Shown in pieces: positions 16,710-25,840 of a DNA stretch of 64,000 nt. Made by a program: the position numbers and the translations under genes. This DNA is from Leptothrix sp. (in: b-proteobacteria) (GTDB taxonomy: Bacteria > Pseudomonadota > Gammaproteobacteria > Burkholderiales > Burkholderiaceae_C). The stretch covers positions 163,569 to 227,568 of the forward strand of contig PNKV01000005.1 in assembly GCA_013822685.1 (NCBI GenBank), given 5' to 3'. Under the pieces are notes generated by a model. That model was not told where the DNA came from. It worked only from the letters and a program-made list of their open reading frames with translations, and did not search any database. Position 1 is the first letter of the stretch. Every line of letters starts with the position of its first letter.

Positions 16710-17762
16710 TCAGGGAGCTCGCACGGCAACGAATCCACCAGCAATGGTTTGGCTGCCATAGCTGCTCAAAACATAAGTGCCAGCGACTTCTGTTCCAGCG
16801 GGGCCAAAAAGCTTTCCATTTATCTTGCCGGACAAGGCTTGCCCTGCAACATCGCAGGAAAACCGGTTCATTGCTATATCAATGGTGCCAGAGCAACTGA
16901 TGTCATAGACTGGTGTTTCTGGGTAATTGCGCAACATGAAACTCGCAATTGCTAATTTTTCGTTGTTGTTGTTGCCCCAATCTCGATTTCTAGTAAGCCA
17001 TATTTGCACTGTTTTGCTTGAAGTATCTATATTGATTTTCGCGCTCATGGTGGCTTGGTTGTACGAGTAGTTATAGCCGTCTCCCAGATAGCCTGGATAA
17101 GGGGTGAAATACGATTCCACCACTCCTTGGGCAATGCCGTTATACTCGCCAGAACTGAGAGCCTGCCTTGCATTTTCAGGCGTCTGATTTCCGAAAATAA
17201 AGCTGCCAACCGCTATCTTCTGACCAGACCAGTAACCCGTTTGCCTATCGCCAACGTACTTCCAATTGCCCGTGCCTGCGTACTTGTATGCAGTGCTGCC
17301 AGGAATTTGCAATGCAGCATCAAAATAGTGGCTGGTGCCCGATGTTGAGATCATGCCGCCAGCTTTGAATTGAAGTGTGGGCACTCCATTGATATCGAGT
17401 TCTTTTGACGTGAATGGGATAGGTATCGTGGGCTGCAGCACAAGAGCAGTCCCGAAAACACCATTACCAATGCTGCCGCTGTTTATTTTAATTGAACTCG
17501 GAATCTCGGCAAGGGCGGAGTTTATAGAGAATGAAATAGAAGGTGCATCCACGGTATCCATGTGGGTTGAATCTAGAAGTGACACCGCTGTCTGCGTTCC
17601 CAGATCAATAGAGAATGACCGTGCCGATTCCTCTGTATCAACTGAGGGGTCTTCACTTGAAGGCCTTACTGACGGCCTTGGCTCATTGTTAGCCCCTCCG
17701 CCTCCACATGCTGTGATAAAAATAGAAATGGCAACCAACGCCATCATGCTTGTATATTTCAT
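16710..17762 (-). CDS. Surface lipoprotein with TbpB-like beta-barrel C-terminus
   Basis: A 350-residue predicted lipoprotein: signal peptide ending in the lipobox FITAC, followed by GGGG, a common lipoprotein spacer. A Ser/Pro-rich linker leads to a beta-rich body. The C-terminal segment SGKINGKLFGPAGTEVAGTY then GGFVAVR resembles the ending of transferrin-binding protein B-type barrel domains, which also occur in non-iron surface lipoproteins. No further family is recognised. GGGAGG precedes the ATG. Composition is AT-richer than neighbours, suggesting acquisition. No TonB receptor or Slam gene lies nearby, so an iron role is not supported. It is convergent with the LysR gene. Confidence 0.65.
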   Translation of the reverse strand: MKYTSMMALVAISIFITACGGGGANNEPRPSVRPSSEDPSVDTEESARSFSIDLGTQTAVSLLDSTHMDTVDAPSISFSINSALAEIPSSIKINSGSIGNGVFGTALVLQPTIPIPFTSKELDINGVPTLQFKAGGMISTSGTSHYFDAALQIPGSTAYKYAGTGNWKYVGDRQTGYWSGQKIAVGSFIFGNQTPENARQALSSGEYNGIAQGVVESYFTPYPGYLGDGYNYSYNQATMSAKINIDTSSKTVQIWLTRNRDWGNNNNEKLAIASFMLRNYPETPVYDISCSGTIDIAMNRFSCDVAGQALSGKINGKLFGPAGTEVAGTYVLSSYGSQTIAGGFVAVRAP

Positions 17763-17804
17763 AAGCCTCCCAATATGGATTGTTTTATATCATTTTTAAG
17801 CAAT

Positions 17805-17830
17805 TGAAAAAACCCCTGATTCCGGGGTTT
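17805..17830 (-). terminator. Rho-independent terminator after ybaN
   Basis: On the minus strand AAACCCC-GGAATCA-GGGGTTTTTT forms a perfect 7-base stem followed by a T run. It lies about 100 bases downstream of the ybaN stop and just upstream of the lipoprotein gene, separating the two transcripts. Confidence 0.8.
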
Positions 17831-17932
17831 GATTTGTCGTGCCGGATCAAGAAACAGGACTTCTCAGCAAGTCGACCGTCATTCGGGCTATGAACAGCGA
17901 ACCTCTCATTCGCCAAATCAAAGCCAGATTGA

Positions 17933-18346
17933 TCAGCGCTCGTCCGCGATGACGATCGGCGGCGCTGGCCGCATGCACAACCACAGGCCCACCACCAAAA
18001 AGGTGCCATACACGCTCCACCGCAGCCAATCAGGGATGGGCAGGAACCACAGCATCACGGCGCTGCACGACATCATGAAACAGGCCAACCATTTGGCCTT
18101 GGTGGGCACGGCGCCGTGTTCACGCCAATGGCGGATGGGCTGGCCGAAGGTGGGGTGGCTTAGCAAATGCGCCTCAAGCGCCGGCCAACCTTTGCCGGCT
18201 GCCCAAGCCGCCGCCAACACGAAAGGCACGGTGGGCATCACCGGCAGCACTGCGCCAATCACTCCCAGTGCCAGGAAGAGCACCGCCACCCCTCGCCATA
18301 ACCACCGGCGCGTGTCAGCGAGCAAAGGGATCTCCAGAAATGGCAT
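17933..18346 (-). CDS. YbaN/DUF454 family inner-membrane protein
   Basis: A 137-residue protein with the DUF454 pattern: an N-terminal helix GVAVLFLALGVIGAVLPVMPTVPF, a short loop ending in HPTFGQPIRHWREHGAVPTKAK, and two further hydrophobic helices at the C-terminus. The family includes E. coli YbaN and is of unknown function. The track ATG at 18346 gives a normal family length. It is transcribed alone, with a clear terminator downstream. The 214 bases upstream, towards the divergent Tat gene, are AT-rich and probably hold both promoters. Confidence 0.85.
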   Translation of the reverse strand: MPFLEIPLLADTRRWLWRGVAVLFLALGVIGAVLPVMPTVPFVLAAAWAAGKGWPALEAHLLSHPTFGQPIRHWREHGAVPTKAKWLACFMMSCSAVMLWFLPIPDWLRWSVYGTFLVVGLWLCMRPAPPIVIADER

Positions 18347-18560
18347 GCATGGGCAAAGTCTAACCTCGTGTGCTTGGGGCCCTTATTCAAGGGGGAAACG
18401 AACAGTGGTGAAGCTGCCGTCCGCTAATAGGCAGTATTGGCAATAACCATACCCACGTCCGGACTTTTTCATTTGTCACTTTCCTTACAGTTTTGTTAAT
18501 TTTTACGGTAAACGTTGATTGTTAGATTTTCTCCGTCCAAACAAACGGCGGAGGATATTC

Positions 18561-19427
18561 ATGATCAAAGAGGAAGAGGAACTGCAGAGCCTGCCGAGGC
18601 TGTCGCGAAGACAGTTCACGGCTGCATTGGGCGCAGCATCGGCGCTGACTGGGGCCCCCGTGGCCTTGGCGCAGACCACCAGCCCGTCCCGGCTGGAACG
18701 TCTGAACGCGATGCTCAATTTGTTTGCCAGGGACACCTTGGCCGGCGTCAGCTCTTTTGCGGTGCCCGGCTCCGATCTCTACTCACTTTGGCAAGGCCAA
18801 TCCACTTGGCAGCCGGGTGGCGTCGCCGCTAAGAACGACGCCTTCCTGGTGTTCATGTTTAACAACTACTTGCCCTTGCCCCCGCCTTTGGGCACCAGCC
18901 TGTCGACCTCGTTGGGGGCGCCCTTGCGCGGCATCACGGTGCCCCTGCCCGATGGCACGAAGTTGGACGTTGGGTCGGCCGTGACGGAGCTGCTCAATGC
19001 CAAGGACAGCTTGCCGCTGGCCACGCTCGTGGCCCTGCTGCTCAACGCGGTGGCCTTGACCGTGCGGCCATCCAGCATCCTGGGCCCGTTCCTGTCGCCG
19101 TTCTCGCGCTTGTCCTGGAAGGACAAGGCGAAGGTGCTCGAGTTGTTTGAAAACCCCGGCCCCGAAGTGCTGAGTGCCATGGGCAACGTGCCCACTGGGC
19201 TGATCAAAACCGTGCTGGCCTACGTGCAGTTGATCGCCGTGGGGCTGTTGGCCTTTGCGGGCTTTGGCAGCTACAGCGAATGGGCCAACCTCGACCCCGC
19301 GACCCGCCAGTTGAAGTCACGCCCCGTGGGTTGGACTTTATCCAAGTACCAGCCCGATGGGCCGGTGGAAGGGTGGGATGAATTCCGTGGCTATTACCAA
19401 GACAGAAGGAGTGCAAGCGATGCGTGA
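18561..19427 (+). CDS. Tat-exported small partner subunit of a GMC oxidoreductase
   Basis: A 288-residue protein starting MIKEEEELQS at 18561, with GGAGG seven bases upstream; the track's 18519 start lacks this. A twin-arginine signal is present (LSRRQFTAALGAASALTG, cleavage near ALAQ), so it is exported folded, probably with its partner. The body has no motif I can name except a mid-protein hydrophobic stretch. It overlaps the GMC oxidoreductase by eight bases, and such small Tat proteins are often the escort subunit of a cofactor-bearing GMC enzyme that itself lacks a signal peptide. That partnership is inferred from the overlap and the family precedent. Confidence 0.7.
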   Translation: MIKEEEELQSLPRLSRRQFTAALGAASALTGAPVALAQTTSPSRLERLNAMLNLFARDTLAGVSSFAVPGSDLYSLWQGQSTWQPGGVAAKNDAFLVFMFNNYLPLPPPLGTSLSTSLGAPLRGITVPLPDGTKLDVGSAVTELLNAKDSLPLATLVALLLNAVALTVRPSSILGPFLSPFSRLSWKDKAKVLELFENPGPEVLSAMGNVPTGLIKTVLAYVQLIAVGLLAFAGFGSYSEWANLDPATRQLKSRPVGWTLSKYQPDGPVEGWDEFRGYYQDRRSASDA

Positions 19428-21195
19428 CGTGATCGTGATTGGATCGGGCGGCGGCGGCCCGGTCGTGGCCAAGGAGTTGGCTGCCCGTGGCCTGGACGTG
19501 CTGCTGCTGGAAGCCGGCCCCCGCAACGCCAAGGTCGAAGAGGCCTGGTCGCATTACGAGGACGACCAGAACAACCTGTTCAAGGGCGCTTTGCGTTGGG
19601 GCCCCGCGGCCCGTGCCAAGACCAACTGGTTCCGTGAGACACCTCAGCGCTCGTACATCACCCAGGTGGCGGGCGTGGGCGGCACCACCAACCACTATTT
19701 TGGCAACTGCCCCAGGTCAATGCCGGGCGTGTTCACGGGCTACGAAGGGGCCGACCGTGCGGCTTATGACGTGGCCCATCTGTTCCCTTTCACCTACCGA
19801 GAGCTGGTACCTTACTACCAGTGGGTGGAGCACACGCTGCCCGTGAAGACGGCGCCCATGGGCACCAAGGAGCAGGTGTTTTTCAGGGGGTGCGAAGGCA
19901 TTGGCTTGCCGGTGCAGACCACCAAGGACGCCACACGGGATGCGTTTCGGCCGCAAGAGAACTCGATCCTGCAGCCGCAGGGCAATGCCGGCCTGACCAC
20001 GAATGCTGCGCTGCTGCGGTATCCACAGGCGCAGGGCTGCACCTTCTGTGGCTATTGCTACCAGGGCTGCAAAGAGCCGATCCGGTCGCCAGCCAACCTC
20101 AAGGCCAAACGGGCCACTTCGACCAGCTATGTGCCCATGGCGCTCACGGCCGATTTGTGGATGCCCGGGGGCAAGGCGGTGTCACTCGTGGCCAATGCCT
20201 TTGTCACCAAGGTGCTCACCGCCACCGAGTCCGGCCAGGTGGTGGCCAAGGGGGTGACGTGGCGCGACACGGAAACCGGGCTGAGCTACACGGAGGACGC
20301 CAAGGTGGTTGTGATGTCGGCCGGGTGCGTGGAGGACCCGCGCCTGTGGTTGAACAGCGGCCTGCCCAATCCCAATGGCTGGGTGGGCAAGGGCCTGACG
20401 GACCATGCGCTGGATTGGGTGATTGGCGTCATGCCTTACGACACCAACTCATCCAAAGGGCCAGCCTCGGCGGCGAGGGCGGATTTCCCGGGCGTGGGTT
20501 GCGTGGAGAACGTGGGGCTGCCACCGGCCTTGCAAGGCCTGACGGCCAGCTTCAGCGACAGCGGCGTGCGGGGCGCCTACAACGTGGGCCGGGGTGAAAC
20601 CGGGCCGTGGACGGGCCAGACCGGCCGCGCTATGGGGCATGAGATCAAGGACCTGCTGTCCAACGTCAACCGCCTGCTCAATGTGCTGGTGTTGACGGAC
20701 GACGATGTGGAAGCACAGAACCAGGTCTCGTTGTCGTCCGTCTTCCCGCCGGACGAGCACGGCAAGATCCCCAAGGTCGAGATCCAGAAGCGCCAACGCA
20801 GCGCCCGCACCTTGAGCAACCGCCGCAAGCTGGCCGAGCGTGCCGCGCTGATCCTCAAGGCGGCGGGCGCCACCAAGGTCATCCGGCCTGACTTTCCGCC
20901 CTTGCTGCTGCACATGCAGTCGTCCATGCGCATGGGATCGGACGCGGCCACATCGGTGCTGGATGCGAATGCGGAGGCGCGGTGGGTGAAGCGCCTGTTT
21001 GTGGCCGACAACGCCGCGCTGGCCAATGCCTGCGGGGGCATGAACCCCACCTTGACCACGCAGGCCTTGGCCACTCGCACGTCGGAGAAGATCTTCCAGC
21101 TGTACTTCGGCGGCAGCCCGTGGGTGAGCCGTGAGGCGCCGTTGTCGTCGGTGGATGACCGCGTGACGCAGGCGGTGGTGCAGCGGGGGCTGTGA
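19420..21195 (+). CDS. GMC-family FAD-dependent oxidoreductase
   Basis: A 591-residue flavoenzyme. The N-terminal FAD-binding Rossmann motif is MRDVIVIGSGGGGPVVAKEL, and the C-terminus carries the GMC features SMRMGSDAATSVLD and ACGGMNPTLTTQALATR. A four-cysteine cluster CTFCGYCYQGC near residue 205 resembles that of long-chain alcohol oxidase-type GMC enzymes. Substrate is likely an alcohol or sterol-like compound but is not determined. It has no signal peptide of its own; the overlapping Tat protein upstream may carry it out. I start at 19420, where GAAGGAG precedes the ATG, rather than at 19357. A PadR regulator follows 18 bases later. Confidence 0.85.
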   Translation: MRDVIVIGSGGGGPVVAKELAARGLDVLLLEAGPRNAKVEEAWSHYEDDQNNLFKGALRWGPAARAKTNWFRETPQRSYITQVAGVGGTTNHYFGNCPRSMPGVFTGYEGADRAAYDVAHLFPFTYRELVPYYQWVEHTLPVKTAPMGTKEQVFFRGCEGIGLPVQTTKDATRDAFRPQENSILQPQGNAGLTTNAALLRYPQAQGCTFCGYCYQGCKEPIRSPANLKAKRATSTSYVPMALTADLWMPGGKAVSLVANAFVTKVLTATESGQVVAKGVTWRDTETGLSYTEDAKVVVMSAGCVEDPRLWLNSGLPNPNGWVGKGLTDHALDWVIGVMPYDTNSSKGPASAARADFPGVGCVENVGLPPALQGLTASFSDSGVRGAYNVGRGETGPWTGQTGRAMGHEIKDLLSNVNRLLNVLVLTDDDVEAQNQVSLSSVFPPDEHGKIPKVEIQKRQRSARTLSNRRKLAERAALILKAAGATKVIRPDFPPLLLHMQSSMRMGSDAATSVLDANAEARWVKRLFVADNAALANACGGMNPTLTTQALATRTSEKIFQLYFGGSPWVSREAPLSSVDDRVTQAVVQRGL

Positions 21196-21213
21196 GAAAG
21201 CTAAACTCAAGGC

Positions 21214-21753
21214 ATGTCCTTGTCCCATGCCTTGCTGACCTCGCTGCTTGAAAAGTCATCGTCGGGCTATGACCTGGCCCGACGATTCGACAAGTCGATC
21301 GGATTTTTCTGGCACGCCACGCACCAGCAGATCTACCGTGAATTGGCCCGCATGGAAAAGGCCGGCTGGATTGCGTCAGAAGCAGCGCCTGATGGCGGCA
21401 AGACCCGCAAACGCATCTACCAGGTGCTGAGCGATGGCCAGCAGGAGCTGCAACGCTGGGCGCGCGAGCCCGCTCCGCCCATGGACATGCGCGACGAGTT
21501 GATGGTGCGCCTGCGTGCCGATGCGGCCGTGGGGCCCTTGGGGCTGGATGTGGAGCTGGAGCGCCGTTTGGCCCTGCACCAGGCCAAGCTGCAAGCCTAC
21601 CGGGCCATTGAGCAGCGCGACTTTGGCGCGCACAAGCAGCCTTTGTCGCGCGAGGCGCAGATCCAGCATTTGATCCTGAAGACGGGGATCATGTATGAGC
21701 AAAGCTGGATCGATTGGTCGCGTGAGGCGATTGAAGTGCTGCGGCAGGCCTGA
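21214..21753 (+). CDS. PadR-family transcriptional regulator
   Basis: A 179-residue regulator: winged helix N-terminus (ALLTSLLEKSSSGYDLARRF and HATHQQIYRELARMEKAGWI), followed by the alpha-helical Vir C-terminal region with coiled segments typical of PadR subfamily 1. PadR proteins usually repress genes for phenolic or stress responses. Its position 18 bases after the GMC gene suggests cotranscription with the oxidoreductase pair and possible autoregulation, inferred from location only. Confidence 0.88.
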   Translation: MSLSHALLTSLLEKSSSGYDLARRFDKSIGFFWHATHQQIYRELARMEKAGWIASEAAPDGGKTRKRIYQVLSDGQQELQRWAREPAPPMDMRDELMVRLRADAAVGPLGLDVELERRLALHQAKLQAYRAIEQRDFGAHKQPLSREAQIQHLILKTGIMYEQSWIDWSREAIEVLRQA

Positions 21754-21849
21754 TAAACGGTTACTCATTCGTGGGCCAAACATTGGCCAAACGCGGTCCA
21801 TGCCTATAAATTATCTCCATGACCATTTGAATGGCTTGGGAGGAGAAAA

Positions 21850-23337
21850 ATGGACCGAGGGATTGATCGGGCGGTGGATGTGCTCATCGTGGGAGCAGGC
21901 CCCACGGGCATAGGCGCAAGCTGGCGCATCCAAGAGTTGCGTGAACTGGGCTTGAATGCCGTGCACGACTGGTTGCTGGTGGAGCAGTGCAGTGCGCCTG
22001 GCGGCATGGCCGCATCGTTCCGCGATGCCCAAGGTTTTACCTGGGATATTGGGGTGCATGTCATCTATTCGCACTACCCGTATTTCAATGAGTTTTTGAA
22101 AGAGGTGCTGGGCGAGGGCATCCTTCTGCATCCCCGCAAAGGCTGGGTCTGGCTCAAGGGAAACTACGTCCCTTTTCCTCTTCAAAATAACTTGCAGCGC
22201 TTGCCTGCCGATGATTTGCTGGCATGCGTGGCCAGCTTTCCGAACGCTGCCGCGGCCAACCCCGCACCTGCCAATTTCTCTCAATGGATCAGTCAGCACT
22301 TTGGCACCGGCTTGGCTGATCTGTTCTTTCTGCCTTATGCCTACAAGATGTGGGCTTACCCGGCCGAGCAGCTGGCCACCACATGGACCGAACGCAAAAG
22401 CAGCTCGAAGTACCAGAATGTGCAGCGGACCAGTTTGCTGCCCTTGGTTGAAAACCTCATCCGCCAGCAAGACACCCCGGGCTGGGATGGGGCCGTTCCT
22501 TTTCCTTACCCTGCCAAAGGCGGTGCTGGGGCGTTGTGGAGCAAGGCCTTTTCGCGCCTGCCCAAGGAGCACGCTCAACTGGGCAAGGGCGTGGTGTCCA
22601 TCGACACCACCTCCCGAGTGGCCACCTTGTCCAGCGGTGAGCGGGTGCGCTATGCCAGCCTGTTGAGCAGCATGCCGTTGGATGCTTTCGTGGATCGCCT
22701 GGATGAAGGCTTTCGTGCCCGGTTGCCCGCGCCCGTGTTGAAGCACAGCAGCAGCCACGTCATTGGCGTGGGCGTGCATGGTGCGGTGCCAGAGCATCTG
22801 CGCGATAAATTCTGGATCCAGTTTGCGCAACTCGATCTGCCTTTTTTCCGCATCTCGATCACGTCCAATTACTCGCCTGACAACGTGCCCTCGTCTGGGG
22901 ATTTCTGGTCATTGATGTGCGAGGTCAGCGAGTCGCCGCTCAAGCCCGTGAACCATCAAACGGTGGTGCCCGATGTGATCGCGGCGCTGAGGCTCGTGGG
23001 CCTGTTGAGCCCAGAGCATGAGATTGCCTCGATCTGGCATCGGCCCATCGCTTATGGGTATCCGGTGCCTTGCCTTGAGCGCGATGCTTATCTGGAAGAA
23101 GTACAGGCGCTGCTCAAAGAGAACGGCATCTACAGCCGCGGGCGCTTCGGGGGCTGGAAATACGAGGTGTCCAACCAGGACAATGCGTTCATGCAGGGCG
23201 TGGAGGCCATTGACAACATGGTGTTGGGCACTGAAGAGTTGACCTACATGCACCCTGAGCTGGTTTGCCGGACGATTGTTGACCGACAGGCCGGCCGCTC
23301 GTTTTTGAATCGACACAAAATGGTTCGGCCAGCATGA
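21850..23337 (+). CDS. FAD-dependent oxidoreductase (protoporphyrinogen oxidase/UDP-galactopyranose mutase-like) in an exopolysaccharide cluster
   Basis: A 495-residue flavoprotein with an N-terminal dinucleotide-binding motif (VLIVGAGPTGIGASWRIQEL), an intact PGGMAASFRD segment as in amine-oxidase-like and UDP-galactopyranose mutase-like enzymes, and WDIGVHVIYSHYPYFNEFL following. It has no signal peptide. A strong ribosome binding site (GGGAGGAG) precedes the ATG. Its stop overlaps the ATG of the sugar transferase gene by four bases, so it belongs to the polysaccharide cluster and may modify a nucleotide sugar or lipid-linked sugar. The substrate is not visible in the sequence. Confidence 0.75.
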   Translation: MDRGIDRAVDVLIVGAGPTGIGASWRIQELRELGLNAVHDWLLVEQCSAPGGMAASFRDAQGFTWDIGVHVIYSHYPYFNEFLKEVLGEGILLHPRKGWVWLKGNYVPFPLQNNLQRLPADDLLACVASFPNAAAANPAPANFSQWISQHFGTGLADLFFLPYAYKMWAYPAEQLATTWTERKSSSKYQNVQRTSLLPLVENLIRQQDTPGWDGAVPFPYPAKGGAGALWSKAFSRLPKEHAQLGKGVVSIDTTSRVATLSSGERVRYASLLSSMPLDAFVDRLDEGFRARLPAPVLKHSSSHVIGVGVHGAVPEHLRDKFWIQFAQLDLPFFRISITSNYSPDNVPSSGDFWSLMCEVSESPLKPVNHQTVVPDVIAALRLVGLLSPEHEIASIWHRPIAYGYPVPCLERDAYLEEVQALLKENGIYSRGRFGGWKYEVSNQDNAFMQGVEAIDNMVLGTEELTYMHPELVCRTIVDRQAGRSFLNRHKMVRPA

Positions 23338-23972
23338 AGCAAGAGCCGATCTATGAGGTGGCCAAGCGCATTTTTGACGTGACGGTGGTCTTGGCCTTGC
23401 TGCCGCTGGTGTTGCTTGTGGTGGTGGTTTGCGGGCTTTTGATCCGCCTGCAAAGCCCGGGCCCCTTGCTGCTGTTCCAGATCAGGGAAGGGCGCCACGG
23501 GCGGTGCTTTGAGTTGCTGAAGCTCCGAACCATGCACATGGATTCCGAAGCGCGCTTGAAGCAGCACCTTGACGCAGACCCGCGCGCCCGAGAGCAGTGG
23601 GAGCGGTATCTCTGTTTGCCCCATGACCCGCGAGTGGCAGGGGCGGTTGCCAACTTTTGCCGCCGTTATTCGATTGACGAGGTACCCCAGCTTTGGAATG
23701 TTTTGTTGGGGCACATGAGCCTGGTGGGGCCGCGCCCCATGATCCCCGCCGATGCCCGAAGGTTCTTCAGCGAAGAGGTGCGCCAGCTGCGGCTGCAGGT
23801 CAAACCTGGCCTGACCGGCTTGTGGCAGGCCACGCGCGTCAGCAAGAAAGACATGCTGGACAGCATGGCCGTGCGGGATCTTGACTACCTGAAAAGACGA
23901 TCGTTGGTGCTGGACCTGTGGATCTGCTTGCGCACCTTCAAATCCGTTTTATCAGGCGGCGGTCAATATTGA
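23334..23972 (+). CDS. Polyprenyl-phosphate sugar phosphotransferase (initiating glycosyltransferase)
   Basis: A 212-residue enzyme of the bacterial sugar transferase family (PglC/WbaP catalytic core). It transfers a sugar-1-phosphate to undecaprenyl phosphate to start assembly of an exopolysaccharide unit. One re-entrant hydrophobic helix at residues 12-40 is followed by FELLKLRTMHMDS, YSIDEVPQLWNVLLGHMSLVGPRP and VKPGLTGLWQ, the family's diagnostic motifs; the catalytic Asp-Glu pair lies in IDEVPQ. It is a short, single-pass-type member. The four-base overlap with the FAD oxidoreductase upstream shows cotranscription, and it overlaps the convergent GT4 gene by ten bases. Confidence 0.92.
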   Translation: MKQEPIYEVAKRIFDVTVVLALLPLVLLVVVVCGLLIRLQSPGPLLLFQIREGRHGRCFELLKLRTMHMDSEARLKQHLDADPRAREQWERYLCLPHDPRVAGAVANFCRRYSIDEVPQLWNVLLGHMSLVGPRPMIPADARRFFSEEVRQLRLQVKPGLTGLWQATRVSKKDMLDSMAVRDLDYLKRRSLVLDLWICLRTFKSVLSGGGQY

Positions 23973-25189
23973 CCTGGCGTGGTGCCGGCCATTTTGGCCG
24001 TGAGGGCTGGCAGGGTGATACCGGGCTCGCCCTGCAAGGCCTGCTGCCATGCTTGCCAGGCTTGATCGACCAAGGCGGTGTAGCTTTGTTTGAACTGCTG
24101 CTTTGAAAAGCGCAGTGCGTTTTCGCGGCAGGCCTGGGGCGTGATGCTGGCCTCGTGCTGCTCAAACTCGGCAAGGGCTTGGCGAATGGCTTCAGGCGTG
24201 GCCTCATTGAACAGCACGCCGGTGGGTGCTTGGTGTTGCCCGAGGGGCCTGACGATCTCGGCCGTGCCGCCCCGGGCCAGGCCGATGACCGGTGCCCCGG
24301 CGGCCTGCGCCTCTGCCACGATGATGCCGAAGTCTTCTTCGGCCGCGAACACAAAGGCCCGGGCTCGCCCCATGTGGTCCGCCATGGCCTCGTCGCTCAC
24401 CCACCCCAGAAACTCGATGTTGGCACCGGCCCGAGCCCGAAGCCTTTGCTCTTGAGGCCCGTGGCCCGCCACGACCAGCCTGCGCTGTGGCGTTGCTGCA
24501 AAGGCGTCGATGACGGCATCCATGCGCTTGAACGGGTTCATGAACGACGCGCAGAAATAAAAGTCTTCGCGCGCGGCCGCTGGTTGAAAGCGATCGACAT
24601 CAACCGGCGGATAGATCTTGAGCGCATCGCGGCGGTAGGTTTTCCAGATGCGCCGCCTGATGTAGTCCGAGTTGGCGATCATCAGGTCGACGCCACTGGC
24701 GGCGCGCGCATCCCACCCGCGGATGCGGTGAAACAACCAAGACGCAAGCATGCGTTTCGGGCCGGTTTTGTACCCGAAGTTGTCCAGGTAATCCAGCAGC
24801 TTGTCCCAGGCAAAGCGGGGTGGCGAATGGATGTAGGAGATGTGCAATTGGTCGGGGCCCACTGTCACACCTTTGGCAAAGGCGTGGCTTCCGGATAAAA
24901 CGAGGTCGTAGCCCCGCAGGTCATGCAACTCAACCGCCAAGGGCATGAACGGGGCGAGCTTCCAGTAATGTTTCTTGGCTCCGGGAATGTGCTGCACAAA
25001 GCTGGTGTTGATTTTTCTGCCCGCGCCCAATTGCTGGCGCTGGGTGTCTGAAAAAAAATCAACCGTGACGAACAGGTCTGCCTTTGGATAGCACTCGAGC
25101 ATGTCGATCAACACCCGCTCGCCACCACCCAAAGTGACCAACCAGTCGTAAACAATCGCAATGCGAGGCGCCGATGAATTGAGCGCCAT
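23963..25189 (-). CDS. Glycosyltransferase family 4 protein
   Basis: A 408-residue GT-B-fold glycosyltransferase. The N-terminal domain begins IAIVYDWLVTLGGGERVL. The donor-binding C-terminal domain has FVFAAEEDFGIIVAEAQAAG, the E-x7-E motif of family 4 that binds the nucleotide sugar. It probably adds a hexose to the lipid-linked repeat unit started by the sugar transferase. It is the last gene of a minus-strand run (epimerase, PIG-L deacetylase, GT4), with only three bases to the PIG-L stop-start region. Donor and acceptor are unknown. Confidence 0.9.
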   Translation of the reverse strand: MALNSSAPRIAIVYDWLVTLGGGERVLIDMLECYPKADLFVTVDFFSDTQRQQLGAGRKINTSFVQHIPGAKKHYWKLAPFMPLAVELHDLRGYDLVLSGSHAFAKGVTVGPDQLHISYIHSPPRFAWDKLLDYLDNFGYKTGPKRMLASWLFHRIRGWDARAASGVDLMIANSDYIRRRIWKTYRRDALKIYPPVDVDRFQPAAAREDFYFCASFMNPFKRMDAVIDAFAATPQRRLVVAGHGPQEQRLRARAGANIEFLGWVSDEAMADHMGRARAFVFAAEEDFGIIVAEAQAAGAPVIGLARGGTAEIVRPLGQHQAPTGVLFNEATPEAIRQALAEFEQHEASITPQACRENALRFSKQQFKQSYTALVDQAWQAWQQALQGEPGITLPALTAKMAGTTPGQY

Positions 25190-25192
25190 GGC

Positions 25193-25840
25193 TTACATGA
25201 AATGCCGTGCAAGCATGAATGCCTCGGCATAGGGGGCGCCAATTTGCAGTCCACGCGATTTCAAGCGCACCAGGAGGTCGTCGGCTTGCCGCCCAAACGC
25301 TTGCTCGGTGGGGTAGGCGTTCATGGCCGCCACTTTGCGTTGGGCATCTTCTTCATCCAACAAGACAAACATGTTGGGGCTGAAAGATGTGTCGTAGGCC
25401 TGATCGGTGGAGGTTGCAGTTTCAAAGAAAGCCACCGAGCGCCGGCGCCTGAATGGCCGAGTGCCAATCTCGACGGCCCGGCTGACTGCGCGATGCGCCT
25501 GATGAACGTCGTGCGGCCAATGCGTCAAGACCATGTCGCTCCACTCGATGTGCGGCAGCAGCGCGGCGTGGATTTGCTCGACATGCTGGTCGGCCGTCAA
25601 GTCAACCAAACCGGTATTGAGCATGAGCGCCTCTGCGTTCAATATCTCGCAGGCGTGCGCAAAGTGCTCGGCCAATTCGGCCTGGTGGGCAAGACCCCGG
25701 ATGTCACCCCTTTGCAAGGGCAGAACCACTTTGCAGGTGGCGCCTTCACGCACCCAACGGCTGATGGTGCCTCCGCAGCCAAGCGTTTCATCGTCGGGGT
25801 GAGCGATCACGACCAGGATTTTGCGGCCTTTCATTTCCAT
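25193..25840 (-). CDS. PIG-L/LmbE family N-acetyl sugar deacetylase
   Basis: A 215-residue zinc-dependent deacetylase of the LmbE/PIG-L family. The N-terminal IAHPDDETLGCGG motif (residues 12-24) supplies metal ligands and the catalytic Asp, and HWPHDVHQAH (from about 106) gives the remaining histidines. Members remove acetyl groups from GlcNAc-containing lipids or sugars. It overlaps the upstream epimerase by ten bases and precedes GT4 by three, so the three are an operon. It probably tailors a polysaccharide or glycolipid sugar. Confidence 0.9.
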   Translation of the reverse strand: MEMKGRKILVVIAHPDDETLGCGGTISRWVREGATCKVVLPLQRGDIRGLAHQAELAEHFAHACEILNAEALMLNTGLVDLTADQHVEQIHAALLPHIEWSDMVLTHWPHDVHQAHRAVSRAVEIGTRPFRRRRSVAFFETATSTDQAYDTSFSPNMFVLLDEEDAQRKVAAMNAYPTEQAFGRQADDLLVRLKSRGLQIGAPYAEAFMLARHFM

